Shown in pieces: positions 1-8,460 of a DNA stretch of 64,000 bases (the first letter of the stretch is position 1; each line of letters begins with the position of its first letter). This DNA is from Geobacillus kaustophilus. GTDB taxonomy: Bacteria > Bacillota > Bacilli > Bacillales > Anoxybacillaceae. A program made the translations under genes and the position numbers. Below the pieces are notes generated by a model. The model saw nothing but the letters and a program-made list of their open reading frames with translations. It was not told the origin of the DNA and searched no databases. Where the stretch lies: positions 1,426,001-1,490,000 of the forward strand of contig NZ_JYBP01000003.1 in the NCBI RefSeq assembly GCF_000948285.1, written 5' to 3'.

Positions 1-816
1 GGTGTCAATTAAGTCAAGCTCCCCTGTTTTATACATTTGATAGTATGTCGTCGCATCATTGACCATCTTCCATGTTACCTTTTGCATATTAATTTGATCT
101 TTGTTCCAATAATGTTCATTCTTTTCGATGACAACTTCACTATTATGCTTCCATTCTGTCAAACGATAAGCCCCGTTGCTTACATATCCTTTTGCGTCCG
201 CTGCCCATTTCGGGTTCGATTCAACGAGAGATTTTTTCACTGGATAAAATGTCCACATGGTCAGCAATTTATCAAAATATCCCAACGGTGCTTTTAATTC
301 CACTTGGAATGTTTTGTCATCCAACGCCTTAATCCCTACCTGATCCGCGCTTCCCTTTCCTTTGTTATATTCTTCGGCCCCCTTGATGTAATACATATAA
401 AAAGCGAACGGGCTCCCTGTCTTCGGATCAAGCACACGTTTCCAAGCGTATTCAAAGTCATAGGCCGTGACTGGATCACCGTCAGACCATTTTGCATCCT
501 CACGAATCGTAAACGTATACGTTTTTCCATCTTCTGATATTTTTACATCACTTGCGGCTCCTAATACAGGCTCTCCTTTTTGATTTTTCGTATACAATCC
601 TTCAAATAGGTGGTCGATCACCCATCCCGACGTCGTATCCGATGCGATAGCAGGGTCTAAGCTAGGCGGCTCGGTCTTTGCATTCAACGTAATTTCCTGC
701 TTAATATTCTTGGTCGCCTCGCCTCCTTCATTTGACGGCGTTTCATTGCCGCAACCGGCGAGCGCCGTTGAAACGAATAGCAACAACACCAATACAGTTA
801 GAAGACTTCTTTTCAT
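1..816 (-). CDS. dppE: Peptide ABC transporter substrate-binding lipoprotein, C-terminus outside window
   Basis: The frame runs from an ATG at 816 to base 1 without a stop, giving the first 272 residues of a DppE/OppA-type extracellular peptide-binding protein (SBP family 5, usually about 540 residues). Residues 1-22 form a lipoprotein signal with lipobox LAGC (Cys22), so the mature protein should be anchored outside the membrane. Family features seen are the TEPPSLDPA segment after the linker, a WSDGDPVTAYDF-type stretch near residue 115 and YYIKGAEEYNKG. It is the last visible gene of the operon, 27 bp after the second ATPase gene, with a GGGAGG ribosome site. The binding protein would deliver di- or oligopeptides to the permeases encoded upstream. 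The C-terminal half is not in the window. Confidence 0.93.
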   Translation of the reverse strand, partial: MKRSLLTVLVLLLFVSTALAGCGNETPSNEGGEATKNIKQEITLNAKTEPPSLDPAIASDTTSGWVIDHLFEGLYTKNQKGEPVLGAASDVKISEDGKTYTFTIREDAKWSDGDPVTAYDFEYAWKRVLDPKTGSPFAFYMYYIKGAEEYNKGKGSADQVGIKALDDKTFQVELKAPLGYFDKLLTMWTFYPVKKSLVESNPKWAADAKGYVSNGAYRLTEWKHNSEVVIEKNEHYWNKDQINMQKVTWKMVNDATTYYQMYKTGELDLIDT

Positions 817-843
817 CCTTGATTGATCCTCCCTTGAATATTT

Positions 844-1806
844 TTACTGATGATATAAATGACAAGCTGTCCAATGGTTTTTTCTGACTTCCTTCCAAGC
901 TGGCTCCTCTTCCTTGCAAATATCCATGGCATATGGGCATCGCGTCCGAAATCTGCAGCCACTTGGCGGGTTGACGGGACTCGGCGGATCCCCGGATAGA
1001 ACAATTCTTTCCCTTTTTCTCGCCAATCTTGGGCTAGGGATCGGTATAGCTGACAAAAGCGCCTGCGTGTAAGGATGCAACGGTTCTTCAAACAGCTCGG
1101 AACTCGTTGCAATTTCCATCATCTTGCCAAGGTACATCACCCCTATCCGATCGCTAATATGTTTGACCATCCCTAAATCATGGGCAATAAACAAATAGGT
1201 TAAATTTTCCTCTTGCTTTAAATCATCCAGCAAGTTCACGACTTGCGCTTGAATCGACACGTCCAAAGCCGAGATTGGCTCATCGGCAACAATAAATTTC
1301 GGTTTAACCGCCAACGCACGGGCAATGCCAATTCTTTGCCTCTGCCCCCCGCTAAACTCATGGGGGAACCGCTGTGCATGTTCCGGATGTAATCCTACTT
1401 TTTCAAGAAGAGCGTACACCATCTCCTGCCGTTCTTTTCCTTTCGCTAACTGATGGGCATCAATACCTTCCGCAATAATATCGCCAACCCTCATCCGCGG
1501 ATTCAACGACGCATGAGGATCTTGGAAAATCATCTGCATTTCCCGGTTCAACCTTTTCCTTGTCGATCGGTCCAAATCACCCGCCAACTCATGGCCGTCA
1601 AAACGAATCGTGCCAGAAGTCGGAGCATGGAGGCCTACAATCATCTTCCCTAACGTCGATTTTCCACTTCCACTTTCTCCCACTAATCCAAATGTTTCCC
1701 CTTTGCGAATCGAAAACGAAATGTCATCGACCGATTTTACCGTTTGATTCGGGCCAATCCGAAAATATTTTTTTACGTTCTCCACCTGCAAAATCTCTTC
1801 GGACAT
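844..1806 (-). CDS. dppF: Peptide ABC transporter ATP-binding protein, OppF/DppF type
   Basis: This 320-residue ATPase couples ATP hydrolysis to peptide import. It shows Walker A GESGSGKST near residue 42, signature SGGQRQR, Walker B FIVADEPISALDVS and the switch His in LFIAHDLGMV. The C-terminal oligopeptide-transporter extension has the cysteine pattern GCRFRTRCPYAMDIC, which in related proteins binds an iron-sulfur cluster. The start at 1806 has an AGGGAG site and sits directly after the stop of the preceding ATPase gene, suggesting translational coupling. B. subtilis dppABCDE has only one ATPase gene, so the paired ATPases here are more like an opp or E. coli dpp system. Confidence 0.93.
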   Translation of the reverse strand: MSEEILQVENVKKYFRIGPNQTVKSVDDISFSIRKGETFGLVGESGSGKSTLGKMIVGLHAPTSGTIRFDGHELAGDLDRSTRKRLNREMQMIFQDPHASLNPRMRVGDIIAEGIDAHQLAKGKERQEMVYALLEKVGLHPEHAQRFPHEFSGGQRQRIGIARALAVKPKFIVADEPISALDVSIQAQVVNLLDDLKQEENLTYLFIAHDLGMVKHISDRIGVMYLGKMMEIATSSELFEEPLHPYTQALLSAIPIPSPRLARKRERIVLSGDPPSPVNPPSGCRFRTRCPYAMDICKEEEPAWKEVRKNHWTACHLYHQ

Positions 1807-2817
1807 TCACTGCTCCCTCCCCGTTGCAACCAGTGGTTCCACCTTTGGAGCTCTCGGATCATTCAGCCAGCATCTCGCTGTATGTCCTTCGGAAATAACG
1901 AACTCCTGAGGGCTTTTTTTAACACAAATTTCCATTGCATATTGGCAACGCGGAGCAAACGGACAGCCTTTTGGCGGTGAAAAAAGGTCGGGAGGTGCCC
2001 CTTCGATCGGCACTAAACGTCTTTTTTCCTTTTCGTGCAAATTCGGAATCGATTGCAACAGCCCCCATGTATACGGATGTTTGGAGTTTTCAAATATATC
2101 GAAAACATCCCCCGTTTCCACGACCGTCCCGCCATACATAACGATCACCCGTTGCGCCATTTCGGCCACTACTCCTAAATCATGGGTAATTAAAATGATC
2201 GACGTGCCCATCTTTTGCTGCAGCTCTTTCATTAAATGGAGAATTTGCGCTTGGATCGTTACGTCCAATGCCGTCGTCGGTTCATCAGCAATAAGTAGTT
2301 TGGGATTGCAGGCTAAAGCGATCGCAATCACTACTCTCTGCCTCATTCCGCCGCTGAACTCATGGGGATATTGGTGATATCTTTCTTCCGCGTTCGGAAT
2401 CCCTACTAGCCTCAACAGATCGACTGCCTTTTGTTTCGCCTCGATCTTTGATAGTTTTTGATGCTTCCGCATCCCTTCTGCAATCTGTTTGCCGATCTTC
2501 ATCGTTGGGTTTAATGAAGTCATTGGATCTTGGAAAACCATCCCAATTTCTGAACCTTTTAATTTTCGCATGTCTTTTTTGGATAAATGAGTGAGATCTC
2601 TTCCGTTGAAGAGAATTTTTCCTTCTTTAATATTTTTTCTTGGAATTAACCCCATAATAGTTTGCACGGTCACGGTCTTGCCGCTCCCGCTCTCCCCGAC
2701 AATAGCAACCACTTCTCCTTGATCAATGTAAAACGAAACATCTCGAACCGCCTGCACTTCCCCACCGTAGATCGGGAATATCACTTTTAAATGTTCTACT
2801 TCCAATAGATGGCCCAT
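1807..2817 (-). CDS. dppD: Peptide ABC transporter ATP-binding protein, OppD/DppD type
   Basis: This is a peptide-importer ATPase of about 336 residues, partner of the OppF-type subunit downstream. Motifs are Walker A GESGSGKTVT, signature SGGMRQR, Walker B LLIADEPTTALDVT, and the C-terminal cysteine segment GCPFAPRCQYAMEIC. I place the start at the ATG at 2817 because AGGGGG lies 11 bases upstream; a GTG at 2829 would add four residues. It follows the dppC stop at 2833 closely. Both nucleotide-binding sites look intact, so the transporter should use a heterodimeric ATPase. Confidence 0.93.
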   Translation of the reverse strand: MGHLLEVEHLKVIFPIYGGEVQAVRDVSFYIDQGEVVAIVGESGSGKTVTVQTIMGLIPRKNIKEGKILFNGRDLTHLSKKDMRKLKGSEIGMVFQDPMTSLNPTMKIGKQIAEGMRKHQKLSKIEAKQKAVDLLRLVGIPNAEERYHQYPHEFSGGMRQRVVIAIALACNPKLLIADEPTTALDVTIQAQILHLMKELQQKMGTSIILITHDLGVVAEMAQRVIVMYGGTVVETGDVFDIFENSKHPYTWGLLQSIPNLHEKEKRRLVPIEGAPPDLFSPPKGCPFAPRCQYAMEICVKKSPQEFVISEGHTARCWLNDPRAPKVEPLVATGREQ

Positions 2818-2832
2818 TGAAATGATCACCCC

Positions 2833-3780
2833 CTACTTTCTTCTCGGATCTAATGCATCTTGCAAGCCATCTCCAAATACGTTAAAAGCGAACATGGTTA
2901 ACGAGATCATGAGACCCGGAAAAAACAGTCTCCACCATTGGCCGCTTAAGATGACCCCCAAAGCATCATTCGCCATCGTCCCCCAGCTGGCAAATGGGGC
3001 TTGTACGCCTAATCCTAAAAAACTTAAAAATGATTCAGCAAAAATGGCCTGAGGAATCGTAAACGTTAAATTTACAATAATGATTCCTAACGTGTTGGGC
3101 AGCAAGTGTCGGAAAATAATTTTTGCATGAGACGTTCCCAGTTTCTGGGCCGCCATAACGTATTCTTGTTGCTTTAACTGAAGAATTTGGCCGCGAATAA
3201 TTCGGGCCATCCCTACCCATCCAGTGATCGAGAGCGCGACAATGATCGTCCATAACCCCGGCTCCATCACAACCATGAGCAAGATCACAACTAATAGGTA
3301 AGGAATGCCATACAATACCTCGACAATTCTCATTAAAATGTTGTCGATTCGATCTCCTAGTTTTCCTCTTCCTGCCATATATCCTGAGACGCCGCCAATC
3401 AACACCCCGATAACCAAATCGATGAGAGCGGCCACAAAACCAACCGTCAACGATATGCGAGCGCCATACCATGTGCGCGACCACATATCTCGCCCTAAAT
3501 CATCTGTTCCAAACCAATGTTTGCTGGAAGGCGGTTGATTTCCGTTCGTTAAACTTTGATCATCGTAACTATATGGAACTAAGTGAGGTCCAATAATGGC
3601 CATAATAACGATGCATAATAAGAGCAACGCCCCGAACATCGCCATTTTATTTTTGATGATTTTCAAACCGGCTTCCTTCCAAAAACTGAGACTCGGTCTT
3701 TGAATGGCATCTGACTGAAGCTTGCTACGGTCGATAGGACGAAATAAGTCGGCCTCTTCTTTCGCTGAAATCACGCTCAT
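2833..3780 (-). CDS. dppC: Peptide ABC transporter permease, DppC type
   Basis: This 315-residue inner-membrane permease belongs to the OppC/DppC family, with six predicted membrane segments after an N-terminal soluble stretch of about 35 residues typical of OppC. The phrase HWFGTDDLGRDMWSR near residue 85 is the OppC hallmark, and the EAA loop that contacts the ATPases is visible around residue 215 (EYVMAAQKLGTSHAKIIFRH). The ATG at 3780 overlaps the 3' end of the preceding permease gene, the usual arrangement for coupled translation. It forms the translocation pore with DppB. Confidence 0.93.
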   Translation of the reverse strand: MSVISAKEEADLFRPIDRSKLQSDAIQRPSLSFWKEAGLKIIKNKMAMFGALLLLCIVIMAIIGPHLVPYSYDDQSLTNGNQPPSSKHWFGTDDLGRDMWSRTWYGARISLTVGFVAALIDLVIGVLIGGVSGYMAGRGKLGDRIDNILMRIVEVLYGIPYLLVVILLMVVMEPGLWTIIVALSITGWVGMARIIRGQILQLKQQEYVMAAQKLGTSHAKIIFRHLLPNTLGIIIVNLTFTIPQAIFAESFLSFLGLGVQAPFASWGTMANDALGVILSGQWWRLFFPGLMISLTMFAFNVFGDGLQDALDPRRK

Positions 3781-4709
3781 TCCCCCCTGCTCGTCAACTT
3801 AATTCTTGGGTCAATCAAGCGATATGACAGGTCGACAAGAAATAACGTAATGACAAGAATCGTGCTGAAGAAAACCGTCGTGCCTAAAATAACCGGATAG
3901 TCACGGTTAAAGATGCTGTCGACAAAATATTTTCCTAACCCTGGTATAGCGAAGATTTTCTCAATAACGAATGTTCCGGTAATTAAAACAGCAAATAACG
4001 GGCCGATAAATGTAATGACTGGTAAAATAGCATTTCGTATGCCATGCTTGATGACAATAGCGATCGGGGATAGCCCTTTTGCCTCTGCCATTTTGATATA
4101 GTTTTGTTGCATCACTTCCAACATGCTAGAACGCATAAAACGGGCGATCACTGCCATCGGGGTGGCAGCCAACGCGATCGACGGCAAGATGGAATGGGCC
4201 CATGTTCCCCAAGACGCTACAGGCAAAACTCCCCACTCAACAGCAAAATATTTGATTAACAATGGCGCTAAAATAAAACTTGGTACAGAAATGCCTACAA
4301 TGGCAATAAACATCGCTATATGATCAAGCAGCTTATTATGGTTTAGCGCAGCGATAATGCCAAGCAACAATCCAAACACAACGGCAATCACCAACGCTTG
4401 CAATCCAAGAAGCGCGGAAACAGGGAATCCGTCTGCGATAAGGGTATTTACGTCCCTTGTTTCAGACTGAATCGATGGTCCTAAATCAAACGTTATTAAA
4501 TTTTTCATATACAATGCATACTGGACTGGCAGTGGCTTGTCCAAGTTGTATTTCGCCCGAATGTTTTGCAATACTTCTTCAGGCAACACATTAGCGTCGG
4601 AAGCAAATGGATCACCGGGAATCGATTTCATGATGATAAAAGTTAATGTGGCGATGAGCCAAACGGTGACAACCATTGTCACCAGACGTTTCATGACGTA
4701 CACGGTCAT
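3777..4709 (-). CDS. dppB: Peptide ABC transporter permease, DppB type
   Basis: This 310-residue permease of the OppB/DppB family has a long first periplasmic loop and an EAA motif (NYIKMAEAKGLSPIAIVIKH). The frame is open farther upstream, but the start at 4709 is preferred: it has a strong GGGAGGGG site five bases upstream and begins with the family-typical MTVYVMKRLV, whereas upstream codons encode an Arg/Cys-rich non-family stretch that overlaps dppA. It pairs with DppC in the membrane. Confidence 0.93.
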   Translation of the reverse strand: MTVYVMKRLVTMVVTVWLIATLTFIIMKSIPGDPFASDANVLPEEVLQNIRAKYNLDKPLPVQYALYMKNLITFDLGPSIQSETRDVNTLIADGFPVSALLGLQALVIAVVFGLLLGIIAALNHNKLLDHIAMFIAIVGISVPSFILAPLLIKYFAVEWGVLPVASWGTWAHSILPSIALAATPMAVIARFMRSSMLEVMQQNYIKMAEAKGLSPIAIVIKHGIRNAILPVITFIGPLFAVLITGTFVIEKIFAIPGLGKYFVDSIFNRDYPVILGTTVFFSTILVITLFLVDLSYRLIDPRIKLTSRGE

Positions 4710-4723
4710 TCCCCTCCCTTGTT

Positions 4724-5572
4724 CTAAGCATTCACATGCCCTAGCACGCCGTTCGTCGCCGTCATGGCGATAATGACACATCCCCACATATGTTTATAGG
4801 CAGTGACGATATCATTGCATGTAAACGTGATCGTTTTCGGGCCGATTAATGTCACTGTCGGTAATGTCGTTGTCATCATCGCTTGGTTTGGTCCTTTAAA
4901 TTCAATTTCAAAGGTAACCGGCCCTTCTAGTTTCAACGGAGGGCATTGTTTCGCTTTCTGTACGGCCTGTTTCGCTTTTTCTCTAATTAACTCATGCGCT
5001 TTTGTCGGGTGAAGCAACTCCGCCGCAAAGCGGTCAATCCCGCGCTTGACTACAGCCGCTTCAACGTGAGGCAACGTTTCAAGCACTTCTTTCACATAAG
5101 CATCATCACCCGAGATAAAAATGGCCGGTACGTTGTAATAACCTGCAACAAACGCATTCATCTCTGTTTCCCCAACAACACGGCCATTAATCTTGATCTC
5201 ATTCACACAGATGCCGGCCAAACTATGACTGATTATGGTCCTTTCCGATCCACCTTCACGTCCATGATGGCCAACAAACATAATCCCGTCAAAGCTATCA
5301 TCAAGCCCCTCGAGCTGACACATCACGCGATTGTTCCCAGAGACAAGGCGCGCCCGCGGATCCAATTCCTCGATCAGGATGTTGGACATATTGCCATGGC
5401 CATCAGCAACCACTACTTCCGTCGCTCCTCCTAAAAAAGCACCCTCAATCGCTGCATTGACGTCCTGAGTCATGAGCTTACGGAACCGCTGGTATTCACT
5501 GTTCGTTTTTAATTGTTGGTTGGTTGCCACACCAGAGATCCCTTCCATATCGGCTGAAATAAAAATTTTCAT
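4724..5572 (-). CDS. dppA: D-aminopeptidase DppA (peptidase family M55)
   Basis: This 282-residue protein matches the M55 D-aminopeptidases, cytosolic zinc enzymes that in B. subtilis form a decameric ring and release N-terminal D-residues from short peptides such as D-Ala-D-Ala. The binuclear metal ligands can be picked out: Asp8 and Glu10 (SADMEG), His59 (ADGHG), His103 (GHHGRE) and Glu135 (VVGETE). It is the first gene of the transport operon, as in B. subtilis dppABCDE, 15 bp before the first permease. The context suggests uptake and processing of peptides, perhaps D-amino-acid-containing ones from wall turnover. Confidence 0.92.
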   Translation of the reverse strand: MKIFISADMEGISGVATNQQLKTNSEYQRFRKLMTQDVNAAIEGAFLGGATEVVVADGHGNMSNILIEELDPRARLVSGNNRVMCQLEGLDDSFDGIMFVGHHGREGGSERTIISHSLAGICVNEIKINGRVVGETEMNAFVAGYYNVPAIFISGDDAYVKEVLETLPHVEAAVVKRGIDRFAAELLHPTKAHELIREKAKQAVQKAKQCPPLKLEGPVTFEIEFKGPNQAMMTTTLPTVTLIGPKTITFTCNDIVTAYKHMWGCVIIAMTATNGVLGHVNA

Positions 5573-5617
5573 AGCAACAACACCCCTTCTTTTTCAATTT
5601 ATAAACAGCTAACGATT

Positions 5618-6064
5618 TTAAATATAATCAAACGTGTTTTTATATACTTCGAGCTGTACGATCGTATCCATTTCAAGAATCCCGTGTACACCATTTAGCA
5701 TTTTTACTACTTCAGTGATTTCATCTTGACTGGGCACTGCAATTTGGATTAAAAGTTGGTAGCTTCCAGAAGTTAACGTAATATAGCGAACTTCTTTTAT
5801 TTTCTTCAGCTGTTCAATCACATCCATTAACTTGTTCGCTTCCGTTTTTAAACGAATGATCGCCCCTGCGCGAATCCCAAGAGCTATTGGATTCACGACT
5901 CCCACCACTTCGAGAATCCCATGATCGATTAAATTTTTGTACCTCATCCGCACTGTTTTTTCCGTAACATTCAAATGATTAGAAATTTCTGTAAAAGACA
6001 TCCTACCATCCCGAGATAACAGTTTAATGATTTGTCGATCCAGATCATCGATTTCGTACTTCAT
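5618..6064 (-). CDS. Lrp/AsnC-family transcriptional regulator
   Basis: This 148-residue protein has the Lrp/AsnC layout: an N-terminal winged helix-turn-helix at about residues 10-50 (RMSFTEISNHLNVTEKTV) and a C-terminal RAM-type ligand domain. Such proteins form octamers or larger rings and respond to amino acids. It lies 45 bp upstream of dppA on the same strand and diverges from an amidohydrolase gene, so it may control both units. The 220-bp divergent gap at 6065-6284 is AT-rich and should hold the promoters; I could not fix an operator. The effector is unknown. Confidence 0.9.
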   Translation of the reverse strand: MKYEIDDLDRQIIKLLSRDGRMSFTEISNHLNVTEKTVRMRYKNLIDHGILEVVGVVNPIALGIRAGAIIRLKTEANKLMDVIEQLKKIKEVRYITLTSGSYQLLIQIAVPSQDEITEVVKMLNGVHGILEMDTIVQLEVYKNTFDYI

Positions 6065-6284
6065 AATTTCCCCTTTTCTATACCGTTATGGAATTTTAAT
6101 AACGAAAATAGATACAAATAAGAAATAAAATTGGTTATTTACAGCACAAAAAACTTGTTTTAGTATCTTAATTAGGACTATTTGATTTTTTATTATAATC
6201 ACAATTAACAAAATATTCAATAGCCCGTTTGTATTTTCCAAAATATTTTAAGAAGAAATATTTCCAGAGGGGGAGGAAATCCAT

Positions 6285-7439
6285 ATGGTGACTGTCATTT
6301 CCGGAGGAACAGTACTAGTAGGAAACGGACAAAGAATGGAATCGGCGCACATTGTCATTAAGAACGGAAAAATCAAAACTGTGGCAACCGAGCTGCCGGA
6401 TGTCTCCTCCGATCAAGTGAACATGATCGATGCCTCAGGCAAATTCATTACACCTGGGTTGATTGACGTTCATACTCACCTTGGTATACACGAGGAAGGG
6501 ATTGGTAAAGAGGGACACGATTTCAATGAAACGAGCAACCCAACGACCCCACACGTTCGGGCAATCGATGGAATTAACCCAAAAGATAAAGGATTTGAGG
6601 ATGCGAGAAAAGCAGGAGTAACAACGGTGCAAGTCATGCCCGGAAGCGCCAACGTAATTGGCGGAGAAATGGCAGTCATCAAAACCGCTGGGCAAACCGT
6701 TGATGAAATGGTGGTCCGACATCCTTCAGGAATGAAAGCCGCTTTTGGAGAAAACCCGAAACGGGTGTATGGGGAAAAAGGAAAACTACCGACAACAAGA
6801 ATGGGGATTGCCGCTTTATTCCGCGAGCAGTTCATTCAAGCGCAAACGTACTTGCAAAAAATCGAAAGCGGCAAAGAAGTCGAGCGGGATTTGAAACTGG
6901 AAAATTTAGCGAAAGTATTGAAAAGAGAAATTCCGCTGCGCGCTCATGCACATCGCGCCGATGACATCATGACAGTGATTCGCTTAGCGAAGGAGTTTGG
7001 TTTCCGCTATACGATCGAACATTGCACCGAGGGGCATCATATCGCCAATTATATTGCCGAGAATGGGGTCCGTGTCTCTGTCGGCCCAACCATGTCATCC
7101 CGATCAAAAGTGGAGCTCGCGGATAAAGGATGGCATACGCTCCTTGCTTTGCGGGACGCCGGCGTCTCTTTCTCGATTACGACCGACCACCCGGTTGTCG
7201 GCATTGAACATTTGATGACGAGCGCCATTCTCGCTGTGAAGCATGGGTTGGAGGAGTCTTTAGCTCTTCAAGCCATTACATTAAACGCGGCAAAACATTT
7301 AGGCATCGAAGACCGTGTAGGCTCGATCGAAGTTGGAAAAGACGCCGATATCGTCATTTGGAGCGGCGACCCCTTTGACTTGCGCGAAAGCGTGGAACTG
7401 ACCATGATCAACGGGGAAATCGTATTTCAACGTAACTGA
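6285..7439 (+). CDS. Amidohydrolase, imidazolonepropionase/prolidase-like
   Basis: This 384-residue metal-dependent hydrolase has the amidohydrolase TIM barrel. His63 and His65 in DVHTHLG are the first metal ligands, HAHR near residue 223 and the EHCTEGHH segment supply further histidines, and TTDHPV gives the catalytic Asp. A small beta-sandwich is made of both termini, ending VELTMINGEIVF. Start: ATG with GGGGGAGGA nine bases upstream. It is transcribed away from the Lrp-family regulator and dppA operon, so a role in dipeptide or modified amino acid breakdown is plausible; the substrate cannot be read from sequence. A terminator follows at 7468. Confidence 0.85.
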   Translation: MVTVISGGTVLVGNGQRMESAHIVIKNGKIKTVATELPDVSSDQVNMIDASGKFITPGLIDVHTHLGIHEEGIGKEGHDFNETSNPTTPHVRAIDGINPKDKGFEDARKAGVTTVQVMPGSANVIGGEMAVIKTAGQTVDEMVVRHPSGMKAAFGENPKRVYGEKGKLPTTRMGIAALFREQFIQAQTYLQKIESGKEVERDLKLENLAKVLKREIPLRAHAHRADDIMTVIRLAKEFGFRYTIEHCTEGHHIANYIAENGVRVSVGPTMSSRSKVELADKGWHTLLALRDAGVSFSITTDHPVVGIEHLMTSAILAVKHGLEESLALQAITLNAAKHLGIEDRVGSIEVGKDADIVIWSGDPFDLRESVELTMINGEIVFQRN

Positions 7440-7467
7440 CTCTTAAGTAACCATCAACCTTGCTTAA

Positions 7468-7500
7468 AACGGCTTCTACCCCCTATAGGCAGAAGCCGTT
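7468..7500. terminator. Bidirectional-type stem-loop between convergent genes
   Basis: A perfect 10-bp stem (AACGGCTTCT with AGAAGCCGTT) encloses a 13-base loop, with an A-rich left side and pyrimidine-rich right side. It lies between the convergent amidohydrolase and crotonase-family genes and probably ends both transcripts. Confidence 0.75.
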
Positions 7501-7507
7501 CTCTTCC

Positions 7508-8272
7508 CTACCTCCCCCGAAACACCGGCTTCCGCTTTTCTAAAAAGGCGCGGACGCCTTCGCGGTGGTCTTCGGTTTGCCGCATGCGCTGTTGGGCGTC
7601 GGTTTCGAGTTCGAGCACGCGAAGCAAATCTTCTTTTGTTTGTTCGACGTACAACATTTTCGTGGCGATCATGGCTTGAAGCGGTTTTTCTTGCAAGGAA
7701 GCGATTGCTTGTTCCGCCTGTTGTTCATCTTCGACGATGAAGTCAATCAGCCCGAGCTGCTGCGCTTCGTCCGCGCTCATCGGTTTTCCTTCCCAAATGA
7801 TCTGTTTGGCTTTCGCCGTGCCGACCCGCTGGGCCAAGAAGAAATGCCCGCCGCCGTCTGGGATGAGGCCGATGCCGATGAAATTCATCGCCAAGCGCGC
7901 TTCTTTCGTGGCGATGAGGTAATCGCTCGCCAAGGCAAAGCTGAACCCAAGGCCGGCCGCTGGGCCATGGATGAGCGAAACGGTGATTTTCGGCATCGTA
8001 TACAAGAGCATGATCATCTCCTGAATCGTTTTCATCACAGTTTGAAATTGGCTCGGATCATCAACCGCCAGCATTGTCTTAATGTCGCCACCCGCAGAAA
8101 ATCCTCTCCCTTTGCCGCGGATGACGACAACGGAAGCATCACTTTCCTTGATTTTCCGCAGCGCGTCGACGAGTTCCGTTAGCATTTGCACATCCATAGC
8201 ATTTAACGCCTGCGGGCGGTTCAGTTCCAATATCGCTTTGTTTTGGTCAAATGTCAGCACAACCGTTTCCAT
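7508..8272 (-). CDS. Enoyl-CoA hydratase/isomerase (crotonase) family protein
   Basis: This 254-residue crotonase-fold protein has the oxyanion-hole segments FSAGGDIKTM (near residue 60) and HGPAAGLGFSFALASDY (near 105). The two catalytic glutamates of classical enoyl-CoA hydratases do not appear in their usual places: the usual PE-ILLG region reads NFIGIGLIPDGGG. The Asp in this IPDGGG segment is typical of PaaG-like isomerase members, so a double-bond isomerase or ring-opening isomerase role is as likely as hydration. The gene stands alone, convergent with the amidohydrolase and divergent from the glycosyltransferase gene. Confidence 0.85.
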   Translation of the reverse strand: METVVLTFDQNKAILELNRPQALNAMDVQMLTELVDALRKIKESDASVVVIRGKGRGFSAGGDIKTMLAVDDPSQFQTVMKTIQEMIMLLYTMPKITVSLIHGPAAGLGFSFALASDYLIATKEARLAMNFIGIGLIPDGGGHFFLAQRVGTAKAKQIIWEGKPMSADEAQQLGLIDFIVEDEQQAEQAIASLQEKPLQAMIATKMLYVEQTKEDLLRVLELETDAQQRMRQTEDHREGVRAFLEKRKPVFRGR

Positions 8273-8460
8273 GGCTCTCCTCCTCTGAATGATGATTCAT
8301 TTCTTTTCATTCGCCATGAAGATTGTTTTTTCCTTGTTGGCGGCAAAAATATCATGTTCTCCAACACATCCATGCTTGACATCTTCATCTACTTGTAATA
8401 GCTTCTATGTCGGTGTTGCTTTTTTTCGAAGCACAGCGTGCCGATAAAGGAGTGGATCGC

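Noticed and set aside
5573-5617. Sigma-54 promoter before dppA
   Set aside because: No GG-N10-GC with flanking T residues is present; the operon is more likely read from upstream of the Lrp gene.
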